64,000 nt of DNA from Chloroflexota bacterium (GTDB lineage Bacteria; Chloroflexota; UBA11872): NCBI GenBank assembly GCA_028873795.1, contig JAPPNP010000054.1, positions 19,708 to 83,707 of the forward strand, written 5' to 3'. The stretch's first letter is position 1. Every line of letters begins with the position of its first letter. Positions 24,849 to 32,901 of the stretch are shown one piece after another. Below the pieces are notes generated by a model. It was not told the DNA's origin. It ran no database searches and was given only the letters and a program-made list of their open reading frames with translations. Position numbers and translations under genes: made by a program.

Positions 24849-26447
24849 TCAGCGCAGCGCGACCTGCAGCGCCTGGGCGATGTCGTCCACCGGAATGAAG
24901 GTGATGTCGTCGTGGATTCGGGGCGGAAGCTCGTCGAGGTCGCGCTCGTTGCCGCGCGGCAGCACCACGCGGCGCACGCCGGCGCGATGGGCTGCGAGCA
25001 CTTTCGGCGCGACGGCGACGGTGGGCTCGACCCGACCGTCCACCGACAAGCTCCCGGTCGAGGCAAGCTCCGGGTCAACCGGACGATCGCGTGCCAGGGA
25101 CACGATCGCGATGGCCACGGCAAGCGCCGCAGCGGCCTGGTCGTTGCTCAAGGTGCTGCGTGGCACCTCGACGTGCATGTCGAACTCCTGCAGGAAACGC
25201 GCCGAGACTTGAAGATCCGACAGACGCGCGCGGATGGCCGCGGTGACGACCATCAACTCCCTTGAGACATCGGCGCCATTCGTGTCGAGCATCGATATCC
25301 GACCTAGCCCGGGTATGAGGGCATGGCCGAGCCCGGGCATGAGCACCGCCAACACGACGCCGTGCCGACCTCCGTGCTCATCAATCACCAGTGCGGCGGT
25401 ATGGCCGCGTCGTTGCGCGCGGCGGTCGCGACGCTCAGGAAGGAGCGGTCTGCCGGCAAGATCGAACAGGTCTTCGCTCGCGATGACGCTCGGAGTGTCG
25501 GCACGCTGCACGCCGGCGACCAGGGACCGGCGGACGATGCGCCGTAGCAGGTCGTCCAGTCGAGCGACGCCTGCCTCGTCGGTGTAGCTCCGGATCAGCA
25601 CCAGAAGGGCGTTGCCGTCAATCGTCAGGTCGGTGGGGGTCAGGCCATGGTCGGCCAGCGCCGCAGGCATCAGGGTTCGCCGGGACAGCTCGGTTTTCTG
25701 ATCGATCAAGAAGCCGGGTAGCTCCGCGACGTCAAGCCGAGACAGGTCGTCCGCCGACAGGGATTGGGTCCAGCGGCAGGTGACGATGATGAGCGTGTGC
25801 GAGAGATCGAAGGGAACGTCGAAGAACGGGTCGCGGACGCTGGCGCGCCGGTGAGCGTCGGTGAGCCGCGCCAGCAGTGTGCCGATGTCGGCGCCCCATC
25901 GTTCGGCGGCGCGGTCGAGTCCCGCCAGTACAACCACGGCCTGGTCCGACTGCGCCTGCTCAACGGCGCCCATGAGCGCACCCGGCTGGCCGCGGCGCTG
26001 CCAAATCTCCGCCGCCGCGCCGAGTTGTGCCAGGTCAATGACCTCAACTGGTCGGTCAAGCACCCTTGCAATGGTTCGCGCGACAACCGTCTTGCCCACT
26101 CCATCGGGTCCGTGCAGGCAGAGGAGACGCTGCGGTGCGTGCGACGGTTGGGCGGCTGTTTGGCGGGCGTCGTGCGCTGTCACATGTTCGGCAATGGTCG
26201 CAACGGCTTGCGGCGGCGCGAAGTGCTCGGACTCCAGGGCGCTCCTGAGCGGGGCGATCGCGAGGGGTTTCGCAGGGCCGCGTGTCCAGGGCAGTCCGAT
26301 GGCACGCGTGAGGCTTGCGCTGTCCGCCTTGGAATCATCCAAGCGTGCGGACAAGGCTTGGGCCGCCTCGTCGGGCAAATCGGCCTCGGCGAGGCGAGTC
26401 CGCAGGTCGGCTGGATCCACCGTGCACTCCACCCCGGCGACACGCAC
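24849..26447 (-). CDS. Lon-like AAA+/S16 protein lacking catalytic residues (pseudo-protease)
   Basis: A 532-residue protein aligning with the AAA+ and protease parts of Lon but lacking its long N-terminal substrate domain. Walker A is intact (GPDGVGKT near residue 112). The Walker B position LLDEIDK reads VVLAGLDR, losing both acidic residues. Lon landmarks persist: DPFFDVPFDLSHTLIIVT, SYTDEAGVARLDDLLRRI and TGSLSVDGRVEPTV. In the protease domain the KDGPSAG serine motif is NDQAAAA and the Lys of GGLKEK is Ala in VAVAPK. Both dyad residues are therefore gone. Probably an ATP-binding scaffold or regulator. It starts at GTG 26447 without a clear ribosome site. Confidence 0.85.
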   Translation of the reverse strand: MRVAGVECTVDPADLRTRLAEADLPDEAAQALSARLDDSKADSASLTRAIGLPWTRGPAKPLAIAPLRSALESEHFAPPQAVATIAEHVTAHDARQTAAQPSHAPQRLLCLHGPDGVGKTVVARTIARVLDRPVEVIDLAQLGAAAEIWQRRGQPGALMGAVEQAQSDQAVVVLAGLDRAAERWGADIGTLLARLTDAHRRASVRDPFFDVPFDLSHTLIIVTCRWTQSLSADDLSRLDVAELPGFLIDQKTELSRRTLMPAALADHGLTPTDLTIDGNALLVLIRSYTDEAGVARLDDLLRRIVRRSLVAGVQRADTPSVIASEDLFDLAGRPLLPERRDRRAQRRGHTAALVIDEHGGRHGVVLAVLMPGLGHALIPGLGRISMLDTNGADVSRELMVVTAAIRARLSDLQVSARFLQEFDMHVEVPRSTLSNDQAAAALAVAIAIVSLARDRPVDPELASTGSLSVDGRVEPTVAVAPKVLAAHRAGVRRVVLPRGNERDLDELPPRIHDDITFIPVDDIAQALQVALR

Positions 26448-26611
26448 GTTTGAATCATAGCCGGGTCTGGCGGCTGGTCGTCGGTGAGAAAGCCCGCATC
26501 CCGGCGCGGAAAGCCATAATCGGTCCGCGAACGCGCTGCCCTGGCGCGCGGGATTGACTCGCGGCTGGCGCGGCGCGAAGATCGAACCAAGAGGCGGGCG
26601 TTTTCCCGGCG

Positions 26612-26965
26612 GTGAGGTTTACCGTGGCTGCAGCACAGATGTCTTCGAACGAAGTCGATGTCCATGAGGCCAAGGCATTGGTCGAGAAGGACGAAGTCCG
26701 GGTGATCGACGTTCGGACCCAATTTCCGTTTCCGGCCATGCCGGGGGCGGAGTATGTGCCGCTCGAAGACATCCTGGCGCGGCCGACCGAGGCGATCCCC
26801 ACCGACAAGCCGATTCTTTTCATCTGCAACGTCGGTCAGACCAGCGGCGTCGCCACGCAGATGGCGACCGCCCTGGGTCTCAACCAGGCCTACAACATGC
26901 AGGGCGGCATGGAGGCCTGGGAAGCCGCCGGCTATGACACCGAGGAGCCACCGGACGGACACTAG
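26612..26965 (+). CDS. Rhodanese-like sulfurtransferase
   Basis: A small single-domain rhodanese of about 110 residues: VHEAKALVEKDEVRVIDVRTQFPFPAMPGA, then the active-site loop ILFICNVGQTSGVAT with its Cys, and YNMQGGMEAWEAAGYD at the end, all typical. The loop lacks the usual Arg at its end (Ser/Gly instead). Starts at GTG 26612, GTG 26624 (GAGGT five bases upstream) and ATG 26639 are all possible. It precedes a ThiF/MoeB-type gene by 44 bases, and in that pairing rhodaneses supply persulfide sulfur for thiocarboxylate or cofactor synthesis. Confidence 0.88.
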   Translation: MRFTVAAAQMSSNEVDVHEAKALVEKDEVRVIDVRTQFPFPAMPGAEYVPLEDILARPTEAIPTDKPILFICNVGQTSGVATQMATALGLNQAYNMQGGMEAWEAAGYDTEEPPDGH

Positions 26966-27009
26966 GGCCGGCCGGGCATGCGAGAGGTCTAGGGAACGAG
27001 GGTAGGCGA

Positions 27010-27849
27010 GTGTTCAACGTCGAGCAGGTTCAACGATATAGCCGGCACATGCTGCTGCCGGAGGTTGGCGTCGCCGGTCAAATGAAGCTCTTGGACGCCA
27101 GCGTCGTGGCCATTGGAGCCGGGGGCCTCGGTTCGCCGGTGCTCTATTACCTGGCCGCCGCCGGCGTGGGCAAGCTGGGCGTGGTGGACTTCGATGTCGT
27201 CGACCGCTCCAATTTGCAGCGGCAGATCCTGCACCGCGAGGACCGCGTGGGCCTGCCCAAGACCGGGTCCGCGGCCGAGACGCTCACCGGGCTCAACTCC
27301 GACGTGGAAGTGATCGAGCACAACGAGCCGCTGACCTCCGAGAACGCCATGGAGGTGCTGGGCGACTACGACGTGATCGTGAACGGCTGCGACAACTTCC
27401 CCACCCGCTACCTCGTCAATGACGCCGCCTACATGCTGGGCAAGCCCGTGGTCGACGGCAGCGTGCTGCGGTTCGAGGGCATGTCGACGGTCTTCGTGCC
27501 CGGCGAAGGCTGCTATCGCTGCCTCTACCCCACGCCGCCGCCCCCGGAAATGGCGCCGAGCTGCTCCGAGGCCGGCGTGCTGGGCGTGCTGCCGGGCCTG
27601 GTGGGTCTCATCCAGGCCACGGAGACGATCAAGGTGATCTTGGGCACCGGCGACACGCTCGCCGGACGGTTGCTGCTGTTCGACGCCCTGGCCATGGAAT
27701 TCCGCGAGCTGAAGCTGCGGCGAGACCCCGACTGCCCGCTGTGCGGCGATTCCCCCACGGTCACCGAGCTGATCGACTACGAGGAATTCTGCGGCTTCGC
27801 CGGCGGCGACCGCGCCTCGCAGCCGGTCGAGGCGGGAGTTGCGGGGTAG
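27010..27849 (+). CDS. ThiF/MoeB/HesA family adenylyltransferase
   Basis: A 279-residue E1-like enzyme that adenylates the C-terminal Gly of a ubiquitin-like sulfur carrier (ThiS or MoaD). It begins at GTG 27010 after GAGGGTAGG. The N-terminus YSRHMLLPEVGVAGQMKLLDA, nucleotide-binding GAGGLGSPVLYYLAAAGVG and NLQRQILH are diagnostic. Zinc-binding pairs CYRC and CPLC lie near residues 172 and 246, and a candidate active Cys is in APSCSEAGVLGVLPG. With the rhodanese upstream it makes a sulfur-transfer pair. Whether it serves thiamine or molybdopterin synthesis cannot be told, as no carrier gene is adjacent. Confidence 0.9.
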   Translation: MFNVEQVQRYSRHMLLPEVGVAGQMKLLDASVVAIGAGGLGSPVLYYLAAAGVGKLGVVDFDVVDRSNLQRQILHREDRVGLPKTGSAAETLTGLNSDVEVIEHNEPLTSENAMEVLGDYDVIVNGCDNFPTRYLVNDAAYMLGKPVVDGSVLRFEGMSTVFVPGEGCYRCLYPTPPPPEMAPSCSEAGVLGVLPGLVGLIQATETIKVILGTGDTLAGRLLLFDALAMEFRELKLRRDPDCPLCGDSPTVTELIDYEEFCGFAGGDRASQPVEAGVAG

Positions 27850-27858
27850 GAGCGCGCT

Positions 27859-27880
27859 CCCATGCTGCACGCAGCATGGG
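27859..27880. repeat. Family D palindrome
   Basis: CCCATGCTGCACGCAGCATGGG, a near-perfect inverted repeat between two co-directional genes. Related copies are at 28460 and 28503. An ATG at 27876 lies inside it, so the next gene is started at 27897 instead. Confidence 0.6.
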
Positions 27881-27896
27881 CCACCGGATCCTTGCC

Positions 27897-28382
27897 ATGA
27901 CCTCGCCTGACGCCTCGCCGCCAAGCACGGCCATCGATCGCGGCATCTACGTCATGCCGCAGTTCGTCACGTTCGAGGTGTCGGATATGGCCGCGGCGCG
28001 GCGCTGGTATGTGAACGGACTCGGCTTCGTGGAGCTGGCCGTGCTTCCGGGACCGGACGGCGACCCGGTGCTGGTCCACCTGCGCCGGTTTCGCTATCAG
28101 GATGTCTTGCTGGTGCCGGGACGCGATCCCGAGGAAAAGGCGTCGGGCGTGCGGGTCTCGTTCGCCGCCGGGGACGAGGACCTGGATGCGCGGGCGGCCT
28201 CTGCCTCCGGCGAGTCCGGCGGCGTCGTCGAAGGGCCGACCAGCACGCCGTGGAACACACGCGATCTGCACTTCCAGGACGCCGACGGCCACCTGGTGGT
28301 GTTCACCCAGCCGGACCTAAACGTCGACATGGACTCGGAGTTCGCGCAGCGAGTGCGTGACTCGGTGCAAACGACCGACTAG
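27897..28382 (+). CDS. VOC (glyoxalase/bleomycin-resistance) family protein
   Basis: A 161-residue single VOC domain. ATG 27897 is chosen (MTSPDASPPSTAIDRG) because the upstream in-frame ATG is part of a repeat and the track start at 27741 is inside the ThiF gene. The core reads MPQFVTFEVSDMAAARRWYVNGLGF, FRYQDVLLVPG and STPWNTRDLHFQDADGHLVVFTQ, the standard pattern of paired beta-alpha-beta-beta-beta units with a final metal-type Glu replaced by Val/Phe positions. The substrate is unknown; family members include dioxygenases, lyases and binding proteins. It ends in a dense cluster of palindromic repeats. Confidence 0.85.
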   Translation: MTSPDASPPSTAIDRGIYVMPQFVTFEVSDMAAARRWYVNGLGFVELAVLPGPDGDPVLVHLRRFRYQDVLLVPGRDPEEKASGVRVSFAAGDEDLDARAASASGESGGVVEGPTSTPWNTRDLHFQDADGHLVVFTQPDLNVDMDSEFAQRVRDSVQTTD

Positions 28383-28394
28383 GTCGGCCGAAGT

Positions 28395-28429
28395 ACCGTT
28401 CGTGGTGAGCCTGTCGAACCACGAACGGT
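28395..28429. repeat. Family E hairpin
   Basis: ACCGTTCGTGG, loop TGAGCCTGTCGAA, CCACGAACGGT: a perfect 11-bp stem just after the VOC gene. The GTGAGCCTGTCGAACCAC core is a repeat I recall from many high-GC bacteria. It is a likely terminator or REP element. Confidence 0.6.
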
Positions 28430-28459
28430 GCTGCCTCACCACCAACGGCGCCGCTCGGT

Positions 28460-28526
28460 GGCCCGCGCTGCGTGCAGCGTGGGACCGGCCGGAGTCATAT
28501 CTCCCAGGCTGCCTGCAGCCTGGGCC
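28460..28526. repeat. Two family D palindromes in tandem
   Basis: GGCCCGCGCTGCGTGCAGCGTGGG (28459) and CCCAGGCTGCCTGCAGCCTGGGC (28503) are related to the copy at 27859. Confidence 0.55.
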
Positions 28527-28549
28527 ACTGGGCAATGAGCCCCGGAAAT

Positions 28550-28630
28550 GTCATTCCGAACGAACGTGAGGAATCTAAGGACGCTGCGCCGTCTCCGATG
28601 CCCCTTAGATTCCTCGCTGCGCTCGGAATG
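28550..28630. repeat. Family C long inverted repeat
   Basis: Left arm TCATTCCGAACGAACGTGAG with GAATCTAAGG; right arm CCTTAGATTCCTCGCTGC with GCTCGGAATG. The arms are roughly 28 bases each and flank about 24 bases, making an 80-base hairpin in a convergent gap, similar in layout to a tiny non-coding transposable element. Confidence 0.6.
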
Positions 28631-28643
28631 CCCAGATGAGTGC

Positions 28644-29690
28644 TTACACGTGATAGATGTAGAGATCGCGGTCGGTCAGCGGCAAATCGACCCACGCCCC
28701 GCCCTGGCGGTGGCTTTCGGCGATGGCAAAGCAGGCCTCGGTGACGTTGTGCGCCTGCTCGATGTGATTGAGCGTGGGCCGTCCGGTTTCGTGGGATTCG
28801 ATGAGGTCCTCCAGGCACGCCACGACCGAGCTTGACTTCTCGACCTCGGGCAGCGGCTCCGCGTGCCACTCGCGGTGGCGCGTCGAGTCGGTGGGACGGT
28901 TGACGCGCAGGGACAAACCCTCGGCGTTGTTGAGCGTGCGCACCACGCCCTCGGTCCCGACGATCTCGAACTCATGCTGGCCGGCGGGGATGCACCACGC
29001 CTCCACCCCGTTCTCGAACGCCAGGTGATAGGTCGCCATGGGGTCGTCATCGAGCCTGCCGTCCACGATCTCGAGATCGCGGGGATGAAGCTCACCGCGC
29101 ACGCGCGTGATGCGGGGATCGCCGAGCAGATAGGACAGGGCATCCACGCTGTGGATGTGGCCGTGAAGCAGACTCCGGGCGGGGAATTGGACCCCGGCCT
29201 TGGGCTCGCCGATGCGGCCCTGGTCGATCAGGCGCCGCGCCGCGCCGAAGGTTTTCGAGAACCGGTTCAGCACCCCTGAGTTGAACACGGTGCCCTGCGC
29301 CTGGCAGGCCGCCAGCACGGCGTCGGCCTCGCGGGGCGAGCAGGCGATGGCCTTTTCCAGGTACATCATGGGCACGCCGGCGTTCGCCACCCGCACGGCC
29401 AGCTCCGAGTGCACGTCGGCCCGGGTGCAGATGGCGACGAGGTCGGGCTGCTCCTTGGCGATCATCTCGTCCAGGTCTTCGTAAACCGCGGGCACACCCC
29501 AGCGATCGCTGAAATTGGCGCGCTTCTCGGGCAGCAGGTCGCATCCGGCCACCAGATCGAGTTGCGCGGCAGCCTGACAGGCGCCCGGCAGGCCGTAGGG
29601 CAGCATGAAGTCGCGCGACGGCGGAATCTCGTCGTCGATGGTGTTGCCCATGCGGCCCAGGCCCAAGATGGCGGCGCGGTAAGTCTTCAT
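28644..29690 (-). CDS. Gfo/Idh/MocA family oxidoreductase
   Basis: A 348-residue protein starting MKTYRAAILGLGRMGNTIDDE at ATG 29690 with AGGAGA six bases upstream. The EKP catalytic motif is altered to LEKAIACSPREAD, where Ala replaces Pro but the Lys remains. LLHGHIHSVDALSYLLGDPR supplies the His-rich C-terminal region and FEIVGTEGVVRTLNNAEGLSLR the sheet. DDEIPPSRDFMLPYGLPGA after the Rossmann loop is an insertion not present in the other oxidoreductases of this window. The C-terminus SHRQGGAWVDLPLTDRDLYIYHV is family-like. Possibly followed in transcription by nothing; downstream is a repeat cluster. Confidence 0.88.
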   Translation of the reverse strand: MKTYRAAILGLGRMGNTIDDEIPPSRDFMLPYGLPGACQAAAQLDLVAGCDLLPEKRANFSDRWGVPAVYEDLDEMIAKEQPDLVAICTRADVHSELAVRVANAGVPMMYLEKAIACSPREADAVLAACQAQGTVFNSGVLNRFSKTFGAARRLIDQGRIGEPKAGVQFPARSLLHGHIHSVDALSYLLGDPRITRVRGELHPRDLEIVDGRLDDDPMATYHLAFENGVEAWCIPAGQHEFEIVGTEGVVRTLNNAEGLSLRVNRPTDSTRHREWHAEPLPEVEKSSSVVACLEDLIESHETGRPTLNHIEQAHNVTEACFAIAESHRQGGAWVDLPLTDRDLYIYHV

Positions 29691-29741
29691 GTCGATCTCC
29701 TGCTGAGGTAGTCGCCTTCGCTGCCCGGTATGGTGCCAGCC

Positions 29742-30383
29742 TCAATCCGGCGGTGCGCGGTCCAGTGACTGGATGAATCCTGCCGTCTCCGCGACGGCCG
29801 TCGCGAGATGACCAGCCGCCGTGTGGCCGGACCGCTTGCGCGGGACGAACGAGTGGTCGCCGTCGGCCAGCCAGCGGACGCGGATGGCGTCGGACAAGCT
29901 GTAGCCATTGACTTCATCCTTGGAGCCAAATGCGTCGCGCTCGCCCTGCACGATGAGCGTCGGCGTGCGCAGGCCGGCCAGGTGCTCGGTGCGGAGCCTC
30001 TCCGGCTTGCCCGGCGGATGAAAGGGATAGCCAAGGCACACGAGTCCCCGAACGCCGACCGCGTCGGCGATGAGGCTGGCCATGCGGCCGCCCATGGAGC
30101 GCCCGCCGATCACCAAGTCTCTAGCTCCGCCCAGGGCGTCGATGACCTCGTGCCAGGTCTCCAGCAGCACGGCCTGCCGGTCGGGCGGCCGGCGGCTGCC
30201 GCCGTCGCGTCGCCGTCGCATGTAGGGAAACTCGAAGCGAACGACCTGAATTCCGGCGCCGGCCACTCCCGTGGCGATGGCCTCCATGGTCGGGCTGTCC
30301 ATGGGCGCCCCGGCGCCGTGGGCCAGCACGAAGCGGTTGGGAGCGTTGGCTGGTCCGTCGGTGAGGAAGGACAGCTCGCTCAT
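29742..30383 (-). CDS. Alpha/beta hydrolase (dienelactone-hydrolase/KANSL3-like)
   Basis: A 213-residue compact alpha/beta hydrolase. FVLAHGAGAPMDSPTM near residue 18 is the oxyanion strand, LVIGGRSMGGRMASLIA near residue 91 the nucleophile elbow with Ser, LIVQGERDAFGS the acidic residue and ADGDHSFVP the His of the triad. GLVCLGYPFHPPGKPERLRTEHL is typical of the COG3571-type group, whose substrates are unknown. It starts at ATG 30383, six bases after the stop of the upstream hypothetical gene, so the two form an operon. Confidence 0.87.
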   Translation of the reverse strand: MSELSFLTDGPANAPNRFVLAHGAGAPMDSPTMEAIATGVAGAGIQVVRFEFPYMRRRRDGGSRRPPDRQAVLLETWHEVIDALGGARDLVIGGRSMGGRMASLIADAVGVRGLVCLGYPFHPPGKPERLRTEHLAGLRTPTLIVQGERDAFGSKDEVNGYSLSDAIRVRWLADGDHSFVPRKRSGHTAAGHLATAVAETAGFIQSLDRAPPD

Positions 30384-30389
30384 GCCGAC

Positions 30390-31466
30390 TCAGACCAGGC
30401 GAATCTCAGCCGAGGTCAGGGCATCTCGGAATTCGTCGAGTGGCAAGTTTCCGTCGGTCATGACGATCGACGATGCGATCGGCGTGTGGCCGCCGGACCC
30501 GACGCTGAGCCGCATCGGTCCATGCCGGCGCGGGGTGTCCACGCCGCGGGCGCGAGTTTCGGGGAAACCCCAGAGGTTCACGATGTCCGCGGCGTCGGCT
30601 GGCAGATCGACGACGGCTTCGTGGGTGCGGTCCATGATGCCGCGGATGCCCTCCCAAAACTGCGCCACGTAGCGCGGGCCGTGCGAATCGGTGTATTCCC
30701 AGATGAACAGCCGAATGTTGTCGGCCAGGGGAATGTTCTGCTCGACCACCTCCGACTGCAGCAGCACCGGGCCTTCGGCTGGGTTAATGAGATCGAATCG
30801 GCGCTCGATCGGATTCGCCAGGCCCATGGCGCGCCCAATCTGGATGGGGAAGCTCGCGGCGCAATAGCACCAGTCGCCGCCAAAGGCTTCCATTTCCACG
30901 GTCGCCGGGTCGAATTCGAGCCCGCGGCTCTCGGCCTGGGACATGAGATCCAGACCCCAGGCCTTGGCCTGCATCCAGCCACGAATCTCGGTCTGCAGCA
31001 GCCCGCCTGGGGGCAGATTGGAAGCGGCATCGCGGGATGCCCGGTCCAGCCTGAGCTCGTCGGCGGTGAGCACCCGGTCGACGAGCCCGCGGTTGCGAAT
31101 CGCCGCCCGCTGGTCGTCTTCCACGCCGTCAAGAAAGCTGCTGCCCAGCGCCCGTTCCTTGGCCTCGGCCCCGCCCTCGACGCGCGACGCCATGGACCGC
31201 CGACCGAGCCGCGCGTCGGCGTATTCGATGATCTCGTCGGCGGCCTCGAAATGCGTGGGGAGAAAGTAGAAGGCCTCGTCATCGCCCGCGGCGTCGATGA
31301 TGCGCTGGTAGTCCCGCTGCAGCCGCACTTCGAGCGGATACGCCAATGGAATCCGCTCAACGAATTGATTCCACTTGCGATCCATGCGCTCGCGGTTGTC
31401 GGGCGGCAGCGCCAGCCAGGTCAGAGAGTGGACCGAGAGCCAGATCTTGCGCAGCTGGGTCGCCAT
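30390..31466 (-). CDS. Hypothetical protein, 358 residues
   Basis: No family recognised. ATG 31466 (MATQLRKIWLSVHSLTWLALPP) is chosen; the track ORF extends to 31931 through Arg/Ala-rich antisense sequence. The protein is soluble, with many aromatic residues and patches that look conserved: DEAFYFLPTHFEAADEII, DWCYCAASFPIQIGRAMGL, NIRLFIWEYTDSHGPRYVAQF and ADIVNLWGFPETRARG. It has no signal peptide or membrane helix. It is in an operon with the hydrolase at 29742. Coding is supported by the ribosome-site-like GAAGG and by family-like composition on this strand only. Confidence 0.65.
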   Translation of the reverse strand: MATQLRKIWLSVHSLTWLALPPDNRERMDRKWNQFVERIPLAYPLEVRLQRDYQRIIDAAGDDEAFYFLPTHFEAADEIIEYADARLGRRSMASRVEGGAEAKERALGSSFLDGVEDDQRAAIRNRGLVDRVLTADELRLDRASRDAASNLPPGGLLQTEIRGWMQAKAWGLDLMSQAESRGLEFDPATVEMEAFGGDWCYCAASFPIQIGRAMGLANPIERRFDLINPAEGPVLLQSEVVEQNIPLADNIRLFIWEYTDSHGPRYVAQFWEGIRGIMDRTHEAVVDLPADAADIVNLWGFPETRARGVDTPRRHGPMRLSVGSGGHTPIASSIVMTDGNLPLDEFRDALTSAEIRLV

Positions 31467-31645
31467 AGGAGCGGCCTTCAAGTCGGATCGACGCATCGCG
31501 GAAGCGCGAAGGCGATCACCGTCCGCTGCGATTATGCCCGGCGGGTCGGTCGGCGAGGCCGAATGGGGCCCTGCTCGGTGTGCGGGCACCCCTCGTGGCC
31601 ACCGGCGCTTACTATGCCTCCGGCTGTTGCCGAGGTGTCGTCGCC

Positions 31646-32644
31646 ATGCAATGGATCGCGCTGCCGTCGCCGGATGTCGAAATGCGGGGTCTGGTGGGTG
31701 CGCCGCGGGCGCTGCTCCATCGGATTCCGGAGGAGCACCGGGACAGCCTGCCGGCCGACACCTGGGAGCGCTCGGAGATGGCTTCGGGCGTGCGGCTGGT
31801 CTTTCAGACGAACAGCCCGCGCGTGGCGCTGCATTTCGAGTACCTGCAGCGACCGAGCCGCGCCAGCAAGGTCGACGCCTACGTCGACGGGAAGTTTGCC
31901 GGCACGGACGGCGGTGACGACGCCGGGCCATGCACCGCCGATCTCCTTCAGGGCATGACGGGCACTCATGATGTCGAGTTGCACATGCCGCCCTACTCCA
32001 AAGTGCGGCTCAAGTCGCTGGGTCTCGCTCCCGGCGCCAGCCTGGCGGCGCCCGCCTCGCGGCCGTCGCGATTCATCACCTTCCACGGCGACTCGATCAC
32101 GCACGGCGCCGTCACGACGCGGTCGGGGCTGGCCTATCCGTCACGGGTGGCTCGTGCGCTCGGCGCCGATTTCATCAACCTGGGCTTCGGCGGATCGGCT
32201 AGAGGTGAGCCCGGCATGGCGCGAATCGTGGCCGACCTGCCGGCCGACGCGATCTCGCTCTATTACGGCATCAACACCTACGCCATCGGCCATCCTGGAC
32301 CGGAGGAATTCGGCCGCATCTACGCCGACTTTCTCGAGGTCGTGCGTGCCTCACATGGGAAAACGCCCATCGTGGTCATCACACCCACCTGGTATGTCCC
32401 GGAGCTGAACCAGCGGAACGCCGCCGGCGCTAGCGTGGAGGAGTATCGGGAGGTCATCCGGCGCGTAGTGAGCGCCCGCGTGGCCGCGGGCGATACCAAC
32501 CTGGTTGTGCTGGAGGGCTGCAGCCTCATCGGCTCCGGCGACGAGTCGCGCCTGGCGGACCTGGTGCATCCGAACGACGAGGGCTTTGCCGCGATCGCCG
32601 CTGGGCTCACGCGGTTGATCGGCCAGGCGTGGGGGACGGCCTAG
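31646..32644 (+). CDS. SGNH/GDSL hydrolase with N-terminal beta domain
   Basis: A 332-residue protein starting at ATG 31646 (MQWIALPSPDVEMRGL). The N-terminal 140 residues form a beta-rich module with VRLVFQTNSPRVALHFEYLQR, like the carbohydrate-side domain of CE2-type esterases. The SGNH domain follows: block I ITFHGDSITHGAV, block II FINLGFGGSARGE, block III as YYGINTYAIG (Thr where Asp is usual), and block V DLVHPNDEGF with the catalytic Asp and His. Likely an acyl-esterase acting on decorated sugars. No signal peptide is seen. Divergent from the hypothetical gene at 31466. Confidence 0.87.
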   Translation: MQWIALPSPDVEMRGLVGAPRALLHRIPEEHRDSLPADTWERSEMASGVRLVFQTNSPRVALHFEYLQRPSRASKVDAYVDGKFAGTDGGDDAGPCTADLLQGMTGTHDVELHMPPYSKVRLKSLGLAPGASLAAPASRPSRFITFHGDSITHGAVTTRSGLAYPSRVARALGADFINLGFGGSARGEPGMARIVADLPADAISLYYGINTYAIGHPGPEEFGRIYADFLEVVRASHGKTPIVVITPTWYVPELNQRNAAGASVEEYREVIRRVVSARVAAGDTNLVVLEGCSLIGSGDESRLADLVHPNDEGFAAIAAGLTRLIGQAWGTA

Positions 32645-32672
32645 ACTCCCGCGTCCGTTGTCCCTTGTATCA

Positions 32673-32708
32673 ACCCCTCCGTCATTCCGGCGGAAGCCGG
32701 AATCCAGT
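32673..32708. repeat. Family A palindrome, canonical copy
   Basis: CCCCTCCGTCATTCCGGC, GGAA, GCCGGAATCCAG; nearly the same as the copy at 12705. Confidence 0.7.
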
Positions 32709-32744
32709 CCAGTCGAATCTCCAGGCACGGCGGACGCTTGGCGT

Positions 32745-32771
32745 GCGGGCAGGTTTGAAACCTGCCCCTAC
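32745..32771. repeat. Family B palindrome
   Basis: GGGCAGGTTTGAAACCTGCCCCTAC, a GGCAGGTTT/AAACCTGCC hairpin, 37 bases after the family A copy, the same A-B pairing seen at 12.7 and 15.7 kb. Confidence 0.6.
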
Positions 32772-32901
32772 GGCATTTCGCACAGGTCTGCATTCGCGGG
32801 AAACGACGGCGGGGCTTCGTGCGGGTGAGCGTCCAGTGCGGCGCTCAATCACCCATTCGGATATCGTGACGCGCAGGACAGCGAGACACGGAGCCTGAGC
32901 C

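Noticed and set aside
28395-28640. Possible CRISPR array in the repeat-rich gap
   Set aside because: The units are different palindromes without regular spacing or spacers, and no cas gene is nearby.
29808-31958. 716-residue plus-strand ORF
   Set aside because: Antisense of the hydrolase and hypothetical genes; His/Gln/Gly-rich and without motifs, as is usual for the reverse of high-GC genes.
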